Source: Cytauxzoon felis (taxonomy: Eukaryota > Apicomplexa > Aconoidasida > Piroplasmida > Theileriidae). From it: DNA of 64,000 nucleotides. Below, in pieces: positions 10,128 through 22,007 of this stretch (its first letter is position 1; each line of letters begins with the position of its first letter). The notes beneath the pieces are model-generated. The model saw only the letters and a list, made by a program, of their open reading frames with translations, ran no database searches and was not told the origin of the DNA. The translations under genes were made by a program, and so were the position numbers. The DNA is taken from contig JAIQCW010000156.1 of the NCBI GenBank assembly GCA_020283715.1, positions 62,001-126,000 on the forward strand, written 5' to 3'.

Positions 10128-13100
10128 TTAGTTGGTGATTTCGTGTTTAAGCCGATCAATATTGCGATTAAGATCCTCTTCTGAATATTTATAATGTTCT
10201 GTTGTTTGAGCAATCCATGGCTCAAAGTGATTAAACCAAAATACAATTTTTTCATAATTTACTAAAAATTTACTCCAATCAAATAATGCATAATTATTAT
10301 TACACCATTTATCTATATGTTTAAGTCTATTATCCCATCTATTTATAAATGATTTGAGTCTTGGATAAATTGAAGTTGTCATATCTACATCATTTAAGGA
10401 AACTTCATGATTATAAAGTCGATCGAAATCCTGTAACGTTGATAAAATACAATTCCATGATTCAGCCCTAGTTTTATGAACATCATTATATATTTGTAAT
10501 GTTAAATTTGTATTTGATAATAATGTTGTAGCAAATTTTGATTTTAACATTATTTTATTCACATTTGACGGTAAATTTTTACGAATATGATGATATTCCC
10601 TTTTCCATGCATCTTCCCAATATAATAAAAAATCTTGAACTATAAAATATTTTAATACGAAATAATAATGATAAATTTCTGTCATTAATGACCAACATAA
10701 AATATGATTTGTTGTACCACTATTAGATTCTACCATGGATACAGATTTATATAACCAATCTATACTATTATTATAATCAACTTCAGTTAAAATTAATCTT
10801 GATGGTTCCATAAATTTACATAAATTATCAAGATTTTTTATATCAGAACCACCAATTAATTTCGATTTCAAATCTATCATGCGCTTCATATCGTTTTTCC
10901 AATCAGGATTCATTGCTTTATAAGATGATACAAGTCTATTAAATGGTATACCAAATGATAAATCATCAGCTCTCATTCTCATTAACTTTGAAATTGTCCA
11001 ACCGATATATATTAAAGATAATAAAACAACAAAGTTTAACCATCCTAATGAAACTAACATAAATCTTACACGATCCACCCTTCTATAAAACATGGAAACC
11101 GATGATGTACAAACAGTAATTGATTTGCATTTGGTATCGCCATTACAGCATTTGCAAGCGCATGCGCATGTGCAGTTTTCAGCTTCCTTACAATTATTGC
11201 AGTCGATCTCTCCACCTCCCGCATATTTTACACATGCTTTGGTAAGCGGTAATCTGCAACAACAGCATTTTGTACTATCACCAGTGCTACAACATCTAGT
11301 AAAACAAATTTTATCTATTATAGAAAATTTATTCTTGTAGTTAATGGCCGATAGACGATAAAAGGAATATTTCTTCTTACACTTTACATTGACCGTGAGG
11401 TCTGAATGGCAACACTGAGTTGTAGAAACTTTAAGAATATCAAATTCATTAGAATCTTTTCCATTTGCTGGTGGTGAAGATATAATATCTTTTGAAGAAC
11501 ACAATTCTCTTATGGAACATACAACACAATTTTTACTTTTATCTGCTATGAAAACCTTGTGGTTACCCGCTGGTAATTTGAGGATATCTTTATTACAACA
11601 AGAACAATTGTTGTTTTGACTTCCACATAATACACATAAACAAATTCTATAACCCTCCAACTGTATAGTCAAATCGCATTCATTGCACGCTTTTGACCTT
11701 ACTGTTTGTATTGAGTAGTGATAACCGCAACAGAGTATGCACGCAATCTTACAGCAACATGTACAATTATTATCATTGCAACAGCATTTGGGCTCAGATC
11801 CTGAAGTACAGTTACATTGGCAAGTAGAAGTCGTTGTTGTTGCTGTACAACTACATATTTTGCAGCTGTTACAACTACAACATGCGGCACAGATAATTTT
11901 ACAACAACAGCATGTTCCACCCGAAGTACTAACAGTAGTACAACTACATGCACATGCTTGTCCATTGGTTGAGCAACAACAGCAACAACAACAATTATTA
12001 TTATTATTACATTTACATTCTATTTTCCCACTAGATTCTGCATTTAGCCACAGCACAACGTGACATGCAGTACCACCACCATTTGAAGGACAACTAGATT
12101 GGTTTATACACTTCGAGTCTTTCCTAGGGTCTTTACAAAAGCACAATAATTCATTCTGTTCTGTGCAGCACTGATTGTCGCCATCATTTTTACAATTTTG
12201 TCTTAACGTAATAGAACCGATAAGTCCAAGTGAATAGGACCAAGTGTATCCGATAAAAAATGAAGGCATTAATACAAGAATTATTAGAGAAACAAAATTG
12301 GAATGATTATGATAATTGTACATAATAATACATGAAATAATATAAATGACAAATGTTAAAGATGTTATTATAATAAATCTAATGTACTCAAAATTTGCAG
12401 ACAGTGGATAGATAGCACCAGTACATCCACCTAAAAAATGTGAAAATAGCTCCAAACTAGATAAACGTGATTTCAGATAAGGAGCCATAGGGTAATATGG
12501 TACATTTAACATTGGTGAATATCCAATAAATACAAAAACTGAAGTTAAAAATACGGGTAATATAAATATTATATCCTCCACACGTACACAACTGAATGCT
12601 TTATTCATTTTACATTTTAAGGAGCATGTACTATTTTCACTACTAGTCTCTTCAGGAGCATCCTTTTTATAATTTGTAATATGACCAAATGGAACAGTAC
12701 AGATAAAATTTTTATAAGAAATGCCCGAAAAACTGATAGAATCTCCTTTCAATGAGAAAACAAAGAATAAAATAGACAATAACAACCTTTGAAAAGATAG
12801 TATTTTAGCTGCATTAACTAATCCTAAAGGATCATAATTATAATTTGTTATATAATCCCAACAAAAAGTAGGTAAATATCTAGAAAAAAATAATCCTAAA
12901 ATAAAACATAATAATGTTGAGCGATGCTGAGAATAATAGCAACTAGAATACAATAATACAGAGGCTAATGATAAACCTAAAAGTATACAAATAAATGGAG
13001 CCGAATAACCCAGCGTAACCTCAAATTTTACACATATATAAACAAAAAAACACAAAATAACATGAATCATATTAGATATATCGCGGCAAATTTTGGAATA

Positions 13101-13286
13101 TTTTCCAAATACAAACATTGACAACATGAACAACAATACTGATATTAAAAACAATCCATAATACAAATGTAATAACTTTGAAGTATGCGATATTAACATG
13201 TAAAATTGTTCCATGCCAATTAGGCATGTGGAACCGAGGATGAGGGATTCGGCTACATCCAGAAAACCGATAAGTTTATATACCAT
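10128..13286 (-). CDS. Multi-membrane protein with a large cysteine-rich domain
   Basis: One uninterrupted frame of 1052 residues, taking ATG 13286 as start (the codon before is GTG). Residues 1-360 hold about eight or nine hydrophobic segments (for example LYYGLFLISVLLFMLSMFVF and IIILVLMPSFFIGY-type stretches). Residues of about 365-728 are extraordinarily cysteine-rich, with CC, CXC and a run of seven Cys after five Asn. One further membrane segment (VSLGWLNFVVLLSLIYIGWTI) follows, then a roughly 300-residue hydrophilic helical C-terminus rich in Trp, Tyr and Asn. The opposite strand over the Cys block encodes Gln/Val/His runs as a by-product of CAA/TGT triplets. I do not know a family with this layout. 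The Cys domain could be disulphide-bonded outside the cell or metal-binding inside; the sequence cannot decide. Confidence 0.85.
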   Translation of the reverse strand: MVYKLIGFLDVAESLILGSTCLIGMEQFYMLISHTSKLLHLYYGLFLISVLLFMLSMFVFGKYSKICRDISNMIHVILCFFVYICVKFEVTLGYSAPFICILLGLSLASVLLYSSCYYSQHRSTLLCFILGLFFSRYLPTFCWDYITNYNYDPLGLVNAAKILSFQRLLLSILFFVFSLKGDSISFSGISYKNFICTVPFGHITNYKKDAPEETSSENSTCSLKCKMNKAFSCVRVEDIIFILPVFLTSVFVFIGYSPMLNVPYYPMAPYLKSRLSSLELFSHFLGGCTGAIYPLSANFEYIRFIIITSLTFVIYIISCIIMYNYHNHSNFVSLIILVLMPSFFIGYTWSYSLGLIGSITLRQNCKNDGDNQCCTEQNELLCFCKDPRKDSKCINQSSCPSNGGGTACHVVLWLNAESSGKIECKCNNNNNCCCCCCCSTNGQACACSCTTVSTSGGTCCCCKIICAACCSCNSCKICSCTATTTTSTCQCNCTSGSEPKCCCNDNNCTCCCKIACILCCGYHYSIQTVRSKACNECDLTIQLEGYRICLCVLCGSQNNNCSCCNKDILKLPAGNHKVFIADKSKNCVVCSIRELCSSKDIISSPPANGKDSNEFDILKVSTTQCCHSDLTVNVKCKKKYSFYRLSAINYKNKFSIIDKICFTRCCSTGDSTKCCCCRLPLTKACVKYAGGGEIDCNNCKEAENCTCACACKCCNGDTKCKSITVCTSSVSMFYRRVDRVRFMLVSLGWLNFVVLLSLIYIGWTISKLMRMRADDLSFGIPFNRLVSSYKAMNPDWKNDMKRMIDLKSKLIGGSDIKNLDNLCKFMEPSRLILTEVDYNNSIDWLYKSVSMVESNSGTTNHILCWSLMTEIYHYYFVLKYFIVQDFLLYWEDAWKREYHHIRKNLPSNVNKIMLKSKFATTLLSNTNLTLQIYNDVHKTRAESWNCILSTLQDFDRLYNHEVSLNDVDMTTSIYPRLKSFINRWDNRLKHIDKWCNNNYALFDWSKFLVNYEKIVFWFNHFEPWIAQTTEHYKYSEEDLNRNIDRLKHEITN

Positions 13287-13289
13287 CAC

Positions 13290-14183
13290 TTCTACAAAGT
13301 TCAGTCATCTTAAACAAAATTATGAAGCATGGTAAGATCTTCCTTATATATAAAAACTTTAAATACATAATCACCTACTAATTAAAACATATATGAATGT
13401 AATCACGTATCATCGCCTTAATACTTCCCCATACATAGTATGAACACATTCACTGAGCAAATTTTAACCAGTTATATGAATTTATGTGATTTATTTATTA
13501 TTCTATTGTAGTGAAAATAAAGTTTTTTATTTGGCTTATTATAGTGTAAACTCTTCCGTCATTGCAGCGGTGGATTTGAGTATGAATTTCTAATGAACGT
13601 TATGTAATTTCAAAATAGTTGAGCCTAATTCTTATAAGGAATATTTTATTTATAAACATTCCATATTACTTTTAATTTATACCAACACATATATGCACGA
13701 GTAATGCTTAAATTGAATTTTAGAGGAATTTATATAATTTTTAATCATATATCATGTAATTAGTTAATAGATTTGTAATCTCGTGATTTTTATAAATAAT
13801 AATTCAAAACCACTTACTTTATAACTGTATAATCATGCGAATTTAGCGTTACCAAGAGGGCGTGTAAGGTGGATCCACCACGCCTGGCAGGAAACGAGCG
13901 TATATGTCTACTCTGTGACAATAATTTAGATTATTCCGCATATATTGTGTTGATACTAGAGCTGGAATACCGTCAACTATGACACTTATAACATATATGT
14001 ATAATTAATCATGAATTTCAATAATGTAAATAGAACATATTATAATTAAAGATGTTTCTTTGAATTAAAAATTAGATATTACTAATTTATTCACAATAAT
14101 TATCATTAATTATACGAGTTACCATAAGTTATCGATATATGACACATAAATTTTCATGTAAAATAGGAGAAAAGTATACCAAA
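13290..14183. other. Intergenic, no gene seen apart from a possible structured RNA
   Basis: This AT-rich gap lies upstream of the Cys-rich gene and downstream of the CCCH gene. No open frame of note. A short GC-rich patch at about 13848-13905 stands out and is listed separately. Confidence 0.6.
13848..13905. ncRNA. Candidate structured non-coding RNA (GC-rich island)
   Basis: In a very AT-rich gap this patch contains nested inverted repeats: GGCGTG pairs with CACGCC around the 12-nt palindrome GGTGGATCCACC. It is followed by GGCAGGAAACGAGCG, which faintly resembles helix 8 of SRP RNA (GGAAAC..AGC). Strand, ends and identity are not established. It could also be a chance GC patch. Confidence 0.25.
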
Positions 14184-14805
14184 TTAGTCATACGACAATA
14201 AATTTAATTGTAGATCCGAATTTTGAAAAATATAATTATTATTCTTAAAGCCTGTTAAATCTTTGTTATTTTCATAGTCAGAATTGAGAATATTATGTAA
14301 TTCTTTCTCCAGATAAGACATGGAATCATCTGAATTTGAATTATTATCAGTATCTGTATTAGTTTGATCACGATTTCTCATCATTGAGCAAATTTTTTTT
14401 TGAAACATCTGCACCTAATTCATAATTTGCTAATACAGATTCCATATTATCATCCCATACGCTCCATTTTCTTTTCCATTCTAACCATTTTAAATATGCA
14501 TCAATTTTATCAACAGTATTATGATAGAATGCACATCTAATGGAAAAATTACATACATTTAATAATGCCATACGGCACTTTTTTGATTTATGTAATATAG
14601 GATGAAATATAACCTCAAGTTTAGTATGACTAAATGGACATAATCCATTATTACATTGCCTACCTAGAGGACATTCTATTGGTACATAAAAATAGTCTAA
14701 TGGATTCCTTCTCTTGAATTTACTTGATAAAAATGGATGTATCTTTTTTGGTGAAAACGTCTTATTAACAGGCGTATCATCAACAACCTTCTTATTACCT
14801 TCCAT
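14184..14805 (-). CDS. CCCH zinc-finger protein, frame broken at an A9 run
   Basis: The first frame (14805 to 14368) encodes a CCCH-type region: IECPLGRQCNNGLCPFSHT, then CRMALLNVCNFSIRCAFYHN, two C-x5-C-x4/5-C-x3-H fingers typical of RNA-binding proteins. It then reaches a run of nine A (minus strand, near 14392-14400). The other frame (14414 to 14184) continues with an Asp/Asn-rich tail and a helical end. The two frames would be continuous if the run had one A fewer. That points either to a real frameshift that truncates the tail, or to a homopolymer error. The fingers are upstream of the break and intact. Upstream of the ATG the sequence is intergenic. Confidence 0.65.
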
Positions 14806-17800
14806 TTCGAATAAATAAATGAGAAAACTTTTAAATCAATTACAAAATACAATATATATTAAAACATTTTTAAAAAAAATGTTTAATAATTAAACTAAAT
14901 TTTTTATTTTAAAAAAGATATATTTAATATAAAATGACTTAATTATAACATTTACCACAAATATTGGATAATTATAAACAAGATTAACAAGAATAAATTT
15001 TTATTAAAAATAAAAATTATTTAAAAATAATTATCCAATAATATTTTCCTAAAATAAATTTAAAAATTAATAAAAACTATTCAATTCTAATTGAATATTT
15101 ACTACTATTTTTTAATAAAGATTTAATATATATAAAATGTAGTACAATTTTATAAAATTAGAATAGAATTTACAATTTCAAAATACATAATTATTTTATT
15201 ATCCAGAAAATATAATAAAATAACCATATATCATGACAATTAAATAAATAAAGTATGGTGTTTATTAATCACCACAGTTGTCATCACAATATTCATACAT
15301 GAATTTTTTTAAAATTTATATATATAAAAAAAATATTGTACATGTAAATATAATAAGTATTATCAATATCATACTTAAATATCATTAAAAAAATTTCCAT
15401 AATTTTAATTTAAAAAAAATTTAGACATTATTATTACATTCCCACAATTTCACCATTACTTAAAATTAAGATTTTAATAATTAATTTTAATATTATACAT
15501 ATAAATAACAATATTCATTTCTATTTTTATATTTGTATACTGCATTTAAATTAGTTAATCATTAAACTTTATAATATATATATCATTTCTTGATCAAAAC
15601 TATTCACAAAAATCGAATATGTGAACATCAATTAGAATTCAAGGAGTTTGTTCAATTGCTACGCAAATTTTTATTTTTTTTAAATTTCCCACAATTAATA
15701 ACCATCTATTGAACTGCTACATGTCTCATTCATTTAAAATATATTGATGCCAGTATATCTTTCCGATGTAAATTATCGTAATTACATCTGTAAATAGTCA
15801 TATATACACTAAAATATGAGGAAAATCAATGAAAATATCAAATTTTGATTATTTGTGTCCGTTAAGTGTCTCTGGTATCACTGTTAAATTACTTTGCATT
15901 TCTCCATTAAAACCAACTATTACACCGATAAAAATTCAAACCTCGGTCATTACGTCATTATTATCATTGAAAATGTGTATATAAGACCATATTAACACAC
16001 CAATTGCCTACCGGCTATTTTCTACAATACTACTCCCCCATTATACACATTTGTACCTGAAACTATCTAAAATTAACATCAATTTGAAATCCGTATTTAA
16101 TAATATCATTATAAATATCTCATTCAATCATTCGTTTAGCGCATGTAAATACAACATTGCGTCCAAACACAGATTGTTAAGTATTTGTGATATACTCAAA
16201 AAATATTGCATTAATTCAATTAGTTTATATATACACATAAAACATTTCTTTACACATTAAACCGAATTCACGTTCTATAAATGGACAAATTTATTGGAAA
16301 AATAAGTATATATAAAGCTGTGCCCTTATTCTGATTGAAATAATCCTAAAAGGTGTCACTTATCACTGATTTTCAAATTTTGATTTAAGCCGTTGAATTT
16401 TCCTGACATATTTAATCTATATATAAATGTTCCATTAGTTATAACTATTCTTACTCTTGTAAGTAATAAACATATTAGGATGGTATATTCTACGAAAATC
16501 GATAAAAGCGAAGTTCATAAATTTAGAACTGTAGTGTCGTATCTATTTATGCAATAAAAATTTTAATCATTTATAAGAAAGTTAAGATAAATTTTGATAA
16601 AATATGTTAAATTAAATGATAATATTTAGAATATAATATATTAGATGAATTTTTGAATCTATGAGTAACAATAGATAAAGACATTCTGAATATGTTATAA
16701 AAGATGAGGTTTTACATCACTGTGTGGCATTAGTTAGGTCATATTTGATATTAGAATATATATAAATTGATAATGATCTATTTTATGTATATATAATATT
16801 CTATTAAACCATAACTTGACATTACAATATATATTATATTTAATCTAATAAACTAATTATCAATCATAAAATATATTAGTTCTACTCAATATTGTAATCT
16901 TGACATAATTCTTAAATATTTTAAGCTAATTTTCAAGTGATGGAATTTTTTAATTTTTATGTTAAAAATGACCATGGAGTTTGAATATTATAAATATAGT
17001 ATTATCTGACCATTAACCACATTATACAACACTGGATTTGATCATAAATGATTGATCTGTCACGAAATTTGTAAATATATTCATTTTGTATAAATCGATT
17101 TTTGATTATTATCAATCTAAATAGTCTACAATTTATAATTCTTTATCTGTACAATTTTATAAATGCGTTATATAGTAAAAGCGAACGCGGAATAATGAGT
17201 GGAATGAATATTCAACAAATTATAATCTGACTTATAAATTTATTAAAATGTTTATTGGTTTGAGTAAATTTATAGAATCATGTTGTATGGGAATAATATT
17301 ATAAACCTAATTACGCTAGTATAAGTCATGTATGAATTTTAGATAATTAAATTAATTTAAAATTAGCTGGATTTTCTATATGTATTATCAAATATTAAAT
17401 TTATATGCATCAATATTTTGTGGTATATCATTACGTTATTTTAATGATAATACATGATTATTGTATGTATTGTGTTACTACCTAATACTTCTATTATATT
17501 CAACTTGTAATTTTAATGTTCTATTTATTTTTGTATAACAATCGAATATAAACTATACAACGATAGATAGTTTTAATGGTGTTAATATTGTAATATATCT
17601 ATGTATCAGTTGTATGAATATACACAGACACAATTACTAAGCACCGGGTACACCTGATATGAAAAACAGAAATACCAGAACGATCATGATCATAATAATA
17701 AAATCATAATATAATGTTATATTTATGATATTTTAAATTGTATTATAAATTTAGACATGTATTTCAATCTGCTTAGAAATTCGATTCTTAATTAAATATA

Positions 17801-19795
17801 GATAGATTGTTCGTTACTCTAAGTTATTAGTTTGGTTTTAAATTATATTATCGATTAATTTTGTATTTTAGCTACAAATCACTTATGTTTACTACTACAA
17901 TCTGTATATCAAACAGGAGTCCCCGTAAATTTTAATTTATCTGAAAAAATATATAAACTGGAGTTATGTGAACTTTCAAGTAATTATTTTTCAATACATC
18001 ATAGAATCTTATGATTATATCTATAATTGTTCTATAAATTTCTTTACATTTTTTTAATTTTACTGTCCCCATATGTCTCATATATATGATTATAAATGTT
18101 CTTATAGAGCACCTAATATGTACAGTACCACTACACATCTCACGTTTTTGACTTAATCTATACATTGTTTTAGATATAGATTGTTTTAGTGACATTTACT
18201 TTATTTTATGGAATAACATTATACTCTAATTTTCCATGATTACTTTGAAATCACCACCGTTATTATCTGTTAATTATTTAATGCAGCTATATTTATACTA
18301 GATTATATACAGGTTATTCAAAAAGAGAAATTCATATGCTATATAAAATTTACCTAATGATGGTAAGTCTAGACGATAGTAAACGCATTGTTATCATCTT
18401 TACATTTTATTCATTGTTATCACTCCCACCATTTTAGGCCTTCTAGAAGGTAGTTAAGAATCATATAATTTGGTTGTATAAGTTAATGGAATATCTATAG
18501 TTAACTGAATTAAATATATTAATTTAAATAATAGCAACACTCATGATGGGGATCTAAGATTGATGTCATTTTTACTCGCAGAATCAGAAGCAAACTGGCA
18601 ATCGTTATTATCTCAAGATATATATTGTAATATTATAAGTGTTTTTGAATTAATCAATCGATTTGTCCATATTAAGTGCGTAATATTCAGTAATATATGG
18701 TTGAACTGATGTAATAACATCATACCATGCTAATGACTACCCTAGAATCCAAACAAACATAAGTGAAAAGTATCACCTGTACAATTTGATAAATTAGGTG
18801 AGATTATGCAATAACTATAGAATAATAGTTAAAACATAATTCTAAAAATAATGGTGTTTGTATATGTGGGGAAAGTGGGGACGTGGAAATTTATTTTTAG
18901 AATGAAGGTATGAAATGGAATGTTTACAGGTATATAATTATGATAGATTATTCTTTTGGATCAGTTTGTAGGACATTATAGAGTATGTGGATTCTGCATG
19001 ATACGATAAGAAAGATAGGCATAATAAATACAAGATAGGATAATCCGAAGGCATCTAGTTTTGAGTTAAATTATCAATAAATGGATTAAAAATGATGCAA
19101 ATATGGCAAGGAAAACTTTATAAGGGATCGTGTATGCTCAGCTGGTCGATAAATTTCTCGATTTTTTTTTGAAATAATGCACCGTTACTATGTGACGTAT
19201 CGAATATCATTGTTAATTGTTAGTTTCATGATATAAATATATTCAGTATTTATAATGTATTAACATTTTTTTTTAATGTTGACATTCCAATTCCAATATC
19301 CGACACTAGTAATCACATGTATAGCAAATTTCTAAAATCTCAAAGAGAACTAATAATTTATTATAATAAAATTTTTTACAAGCTTTCATATTTTCACATT
19401 TTTATAGTCTGAGTTTGTACATCCCCATAGTGATTATAATGCGATTATATAACATGTTCCCTATTGTTGTAATTTATAAAAAATTTAGTATGTATATAAT
19501 TAAAGCACTATGAATTTAGTGTGTTGTAGTTTAGATTGTAATAATATTTACTGACATTTTTATGTACTTTATAGTGTGCAGTTGCGGTGTATTTTGTTTC
19601 GATGGTAGATGGTTATATCTATGACGAGATTATTTTATAAGTTTGTAAGTTACCAAAATTAGGTATCAAATAATTACTTTGAAAATTGTTATATTAATCG
19701 CATTTTACATTTGTACAACATTATTCTATTGTGAAATTTACAATTAGATTTAACGTTGCCCAAAATAGTTGACCTTCATTAATGGTCATTTTGTA
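14806..19795. other. About 5 kb without a convincing gene
   Basis: The region is very AT-rich, especially 14810-15600. Frames at 16051-16260 (+) and 17932-18195 (-) are short, of low complexity and lack recognisable motifs, so I do not call them genes. A 48-codon frame at 18564-18710 (+, MSFLLAESEANWQSLLSQDI) looks slightly protein-like and could be an exon. No copy of the dispersed repeat is present here. It may hold non-coding transcripts, regulatory DNA or a centromere-like segment, but nothing in the sequence proves any of these. Confidence 0.5.
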
Positions 19796-20224
19796 ATGAT
19801 TGTATTATATCTGTATATATTGTTTTTGATTAAATTTTATTCTGCTTATTGTGGTATTGAATTTGATGTCAATAATACTAAAAGTGACGGGTGTAATGTC
19901 ACGGAACGGAAAGGCCGACGTATAACTGTATACGAAATTGAACCAACTGGTAGTGAATGGTTTAATAAAGTTACAGACAATGACATCGTGATATGGGAGG
20001 CTGATGTGTATGAGTCAAATGAAGTTGTAGTCACTTATTACCAAGATTTACCTGTTATTGTCCGGATAAAAGTTGAACGTTCACATGCTGATTTCAAAAA
20101 TTATTTCAAAAAAGGAGATCGTTCGTGGGAATCATATCCCGTAAATTATTGTAACGAATATAGTTCAAGATTAGAAGCAGGAGCTGATTTAGAAACTGTA
20201 AGGAGTTCCACTCCAAAATTTTGA
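19796..20224 (+). CDS. Small secreted protein with one FAINT-like (DUF529-like) domain
   Basis: ATG 19796 is the first in-frame ATG; the frame is open upstream to a TTG at 19769. The 142-residue product begins with a signal peptide (MIVLYLYILFLIKFYSAYC). It then has a single beta-rich domain with GSEWFNKVTDNDIVIWEA and EVVVTYYQDLPVIVRIKV, the spacing of FNKV..VIWEA..V seen in FAINT domains of Theileria secreted proteins (family knowledge; not tested by profile search). Four Cys remain after cleavage. It is short compared with the usual multi-domain members. Function unknown; such proteins are often exported into the host cell. Confidence 0.65.
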   Translation: MIVLYLYILFLIKFYSAYCGIEFDVNNTKSDGCNVTERKGRRITVYEIEPTGSEWFNKVTDNDIVIWEADVYESNEVVVTYYQDLPVIVRIKVERSHADFKNYFKKGDRSWESYPVNYCNEYSSRLEAGADLETVRSSTPKF

Positions 20225-20373
20225 ATAATAATATTCATTTCATTTATATATATATATATATTACATGGACATGTCTATTATTAAATTATATCACACATTT
20301 AATATTAATTTAATAATTATATATTTTACATATATATTTAGTAATATATAACATGTATATATTCAAATTAGAT

Positions 20374-20907
20374 TCAAAGTGCCCTAACATCTCCAAGTTT
20401 AGGGATGCTATAGTACAGTCCATAGAGGAAGTCTCTGGATTTATTTACGTATGGTTTAATTACGCAATATATTCGTTTATGGAAAAAATCTTGCATACAA
20501 ACGTATATAAATAGTGCCCATGTAAATAGAAAAAATAATAATGATGAGGGTATGACTTTAACAACGAACCCAACACCGTATAAAATTAATAGTGTATATA
20601 ATGATTTTAATGGATCAGACCATAAGGTAATCAATTTCAATTCATTAAGTGCTACATTTAATGATTCCAATACAGGTTTAGCATATTTTTCTAACGTTGA
20701 CATAGATACATAAGTATCTAATAATGTACTTGGATCACCAGATGTTTTGCCATGAACAACCTGTACTAAACCACCTATACATATACAAAAGGTCAATAAA
20801 TTCGTCAATAACAATAATGGCGGTAATTTCAATACATATGTAGAAAAATATACTAAATTTACACATAACAACAATATAAATGATAATACCCTTGATGATC
20901 TATACAT
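20374..20907 (-). CDS. Reticulon-domain ER membrane protein
   Basis: 177 residues. Two long hydrophobic hairpins (SFILLLCVNLVYFSTYVL with LPPLLLLTNLLTFCICIGGL, and SLYTLLILYGVGFVVKVIP with SSLLFFLFTWALFIYVCM) are separated by about 65 polar residues containing LWSDPLKS. This is the two-hairpin reticulon layout, with the short hydrophilic tail expected after the second hairpin. Reticulons insert as wedges and shape tubular ER. The start MYRSSRVLS directly precedes the first hairpin, so an upstream exon could be missing; a good acceptor (TTTATATAG) abuts the ATG and a donor-like AAAG/GTTAGT lies about 45 nt further upstream. Confidence 0.7.
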   Translation of the reverse strand: MYRSSRVLSFILLLCVNLVYFSTYVLKLPPLLLLTNLLTFCICIGGLVQVVHGKTSGDPSTLLDTYVSMSTLEKYAKPVLESLNVALNELKLITLWSDPLKSLYTLLILYGVGFVVKVIPSSLLFFLFTWALFIYVCMQDFFHKRIYCVIKPYVNKSRDFLYGLYYSIPKLGDVRAL

Positions 20908-21272
20908 CTATATAAAGACACATTTATTGTTAAATTATATATAAAACTAACCTTTCCTTTAATATAAATTAGTAATATTATTATACTTTATAATAAATTA
21001 TACAGTATGCTCAATACTATTGTACTAAAGATTCTTTATATAAAATTACATTAAACAATACTAATACTCATCTAAATCATGATATATATCATATTTTCAA
21101 ATAATATAAACCTCATAACAAAAATTTCCTAAAGAAACATATCATAATCTACACACAAACAACTATTAACTAATATACAATGGGGATATAATAAGTAACA
21201 CAAATGAGCCATAATTATACAAATTTTCCAAACACATAACAATTTATATAAAATAATTATTAATATTATAAA
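20908..21272. other. Intergenic, nothing recognised
   Basis: AT-rich gap between PNO1 and the reticulon gene on the same strand. No frame or repeat copy is seen. It probably holds the promoter and a 5' UTR intron of the reticulon gene. Confidence 0.5.
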
Positions 21273-22007
21273 TTACAGTTTTTCATGTAAACGTTTAGCT
21301 GAATTGCATAACTGATTATACACTTTGCCAGGCTGACTACCTAATATTAAACTACAAATTGAATGTCTTGCCAACTTTATACTATTAAAACTACCCATTA
21401 TATGTATTTTATCTTCAGCCAATATAACACGTGTCCTTGTCATATTCTCTATAGCATGCTTCGTCTTACCATCCTTACCAGATATACGACCAATACAACG
21501 AGATAGATGTTCACCATGCAACCTCTTCACATCATGTATTTCAAATGATTCTATAAAAATATCCTCCAATCTTATAATAGCTTCTGCATCCTTCAATTCA
21601 AATCCCAACATAAATGCACGTATATAGTCCTGAGCCTTCTGCAACAACGAAAGATCCATCCCTTCCCTGGATGGGCGGACTTCTATACACTTCCTTTTTG
21701 TACACATGCGTATTTGTAACTGTAATTGCTCCACTACCATTCTTACAATTGTTTCCCAATTCTTCTGTAATGGAGTCATGCGATTTGGTGGTACCGATAT
21801 TCTTCTAAGATTTACAAAATTATATGTTTTTTTTACATTATCTTTATTTAACACATTTTTATTCTTTTTCTTAATATTCTTTTTATTCTTTTTCACTTTT
21901 TTTCTGGGCTTATTTTTAGCTTTAGTCTCATCTTTCATTATAACATCTTTAATAACATTTCCATGGCCTCCTTCTTCAACTTCCTCATTTCTAGCAGAAG
22001 TTGACAT
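21273..22007 (-). CDS. PNO1: PNO1/DIM2-like KH-domain ribosome assembly factor
   Basis: 244 residues in one exon. A very basic N-terminus (NKPRKKVKKNKKNIKKKNKN) is followed by RISVPPNRMTPLQKNWETI, the KH-like module with IEVRPSREGMD..LQKAQDYIRAFMLGFELKDAEAIIRLEDIFIESFEI, then the second KH region with RISGKDGKTKHAIEN and GSFNSIKLARHSICSLILG and the conserved end KVYNQL. These are PNO1 hallmarks. PNO1 binds the 3' end region of small-subunit rRNA precursors in the nucleolus and is needed for 18S maturation. The size matches the family. RIO1, another 40S maturation factor, is 11 kb away. Confidence 0.93.
   Translation of the reverse strand: MSTSARNEEVEEGGHGNVIKDVIMKDETKAKNKPRKKVKKNKKNIKKKNKNVLNKDNVKKTYNFVNLRRISVPPNRMTPLQKNWETIVRMVVEQLQLQIRMCTKRKCIEVRPSREGMDLSLLQKAQDYIRAFMLGFELKDAEAIIRLEDIFIESFEIHDVKRLHGEHLSRCIGRISGKDGKTKHAIENMTRTRVILAEDKIHIMGSFNSIKLARHSICSLILGSQPGKVYNQLCNSAKRLHEKL

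Noticed and set aside
11737..12063. Plus-strand frame rich in Gln, His and Val
   Set aside because: It is the antisense reading of the Cys-rich triplet arrays of the minus-strand membrane protein and has no features of its own.
16051..16260. 69-codon plus-strand frame in the gene-poor region
   Set aside because: Low complexity, AT-driven composition, no motif, no neighbouring exons in frame.
17932..18195. 87-codon minus-strand frame in the gene-poor region
   Set aside because: No recognisable motif, and the composition matches random AT-rich sequence.
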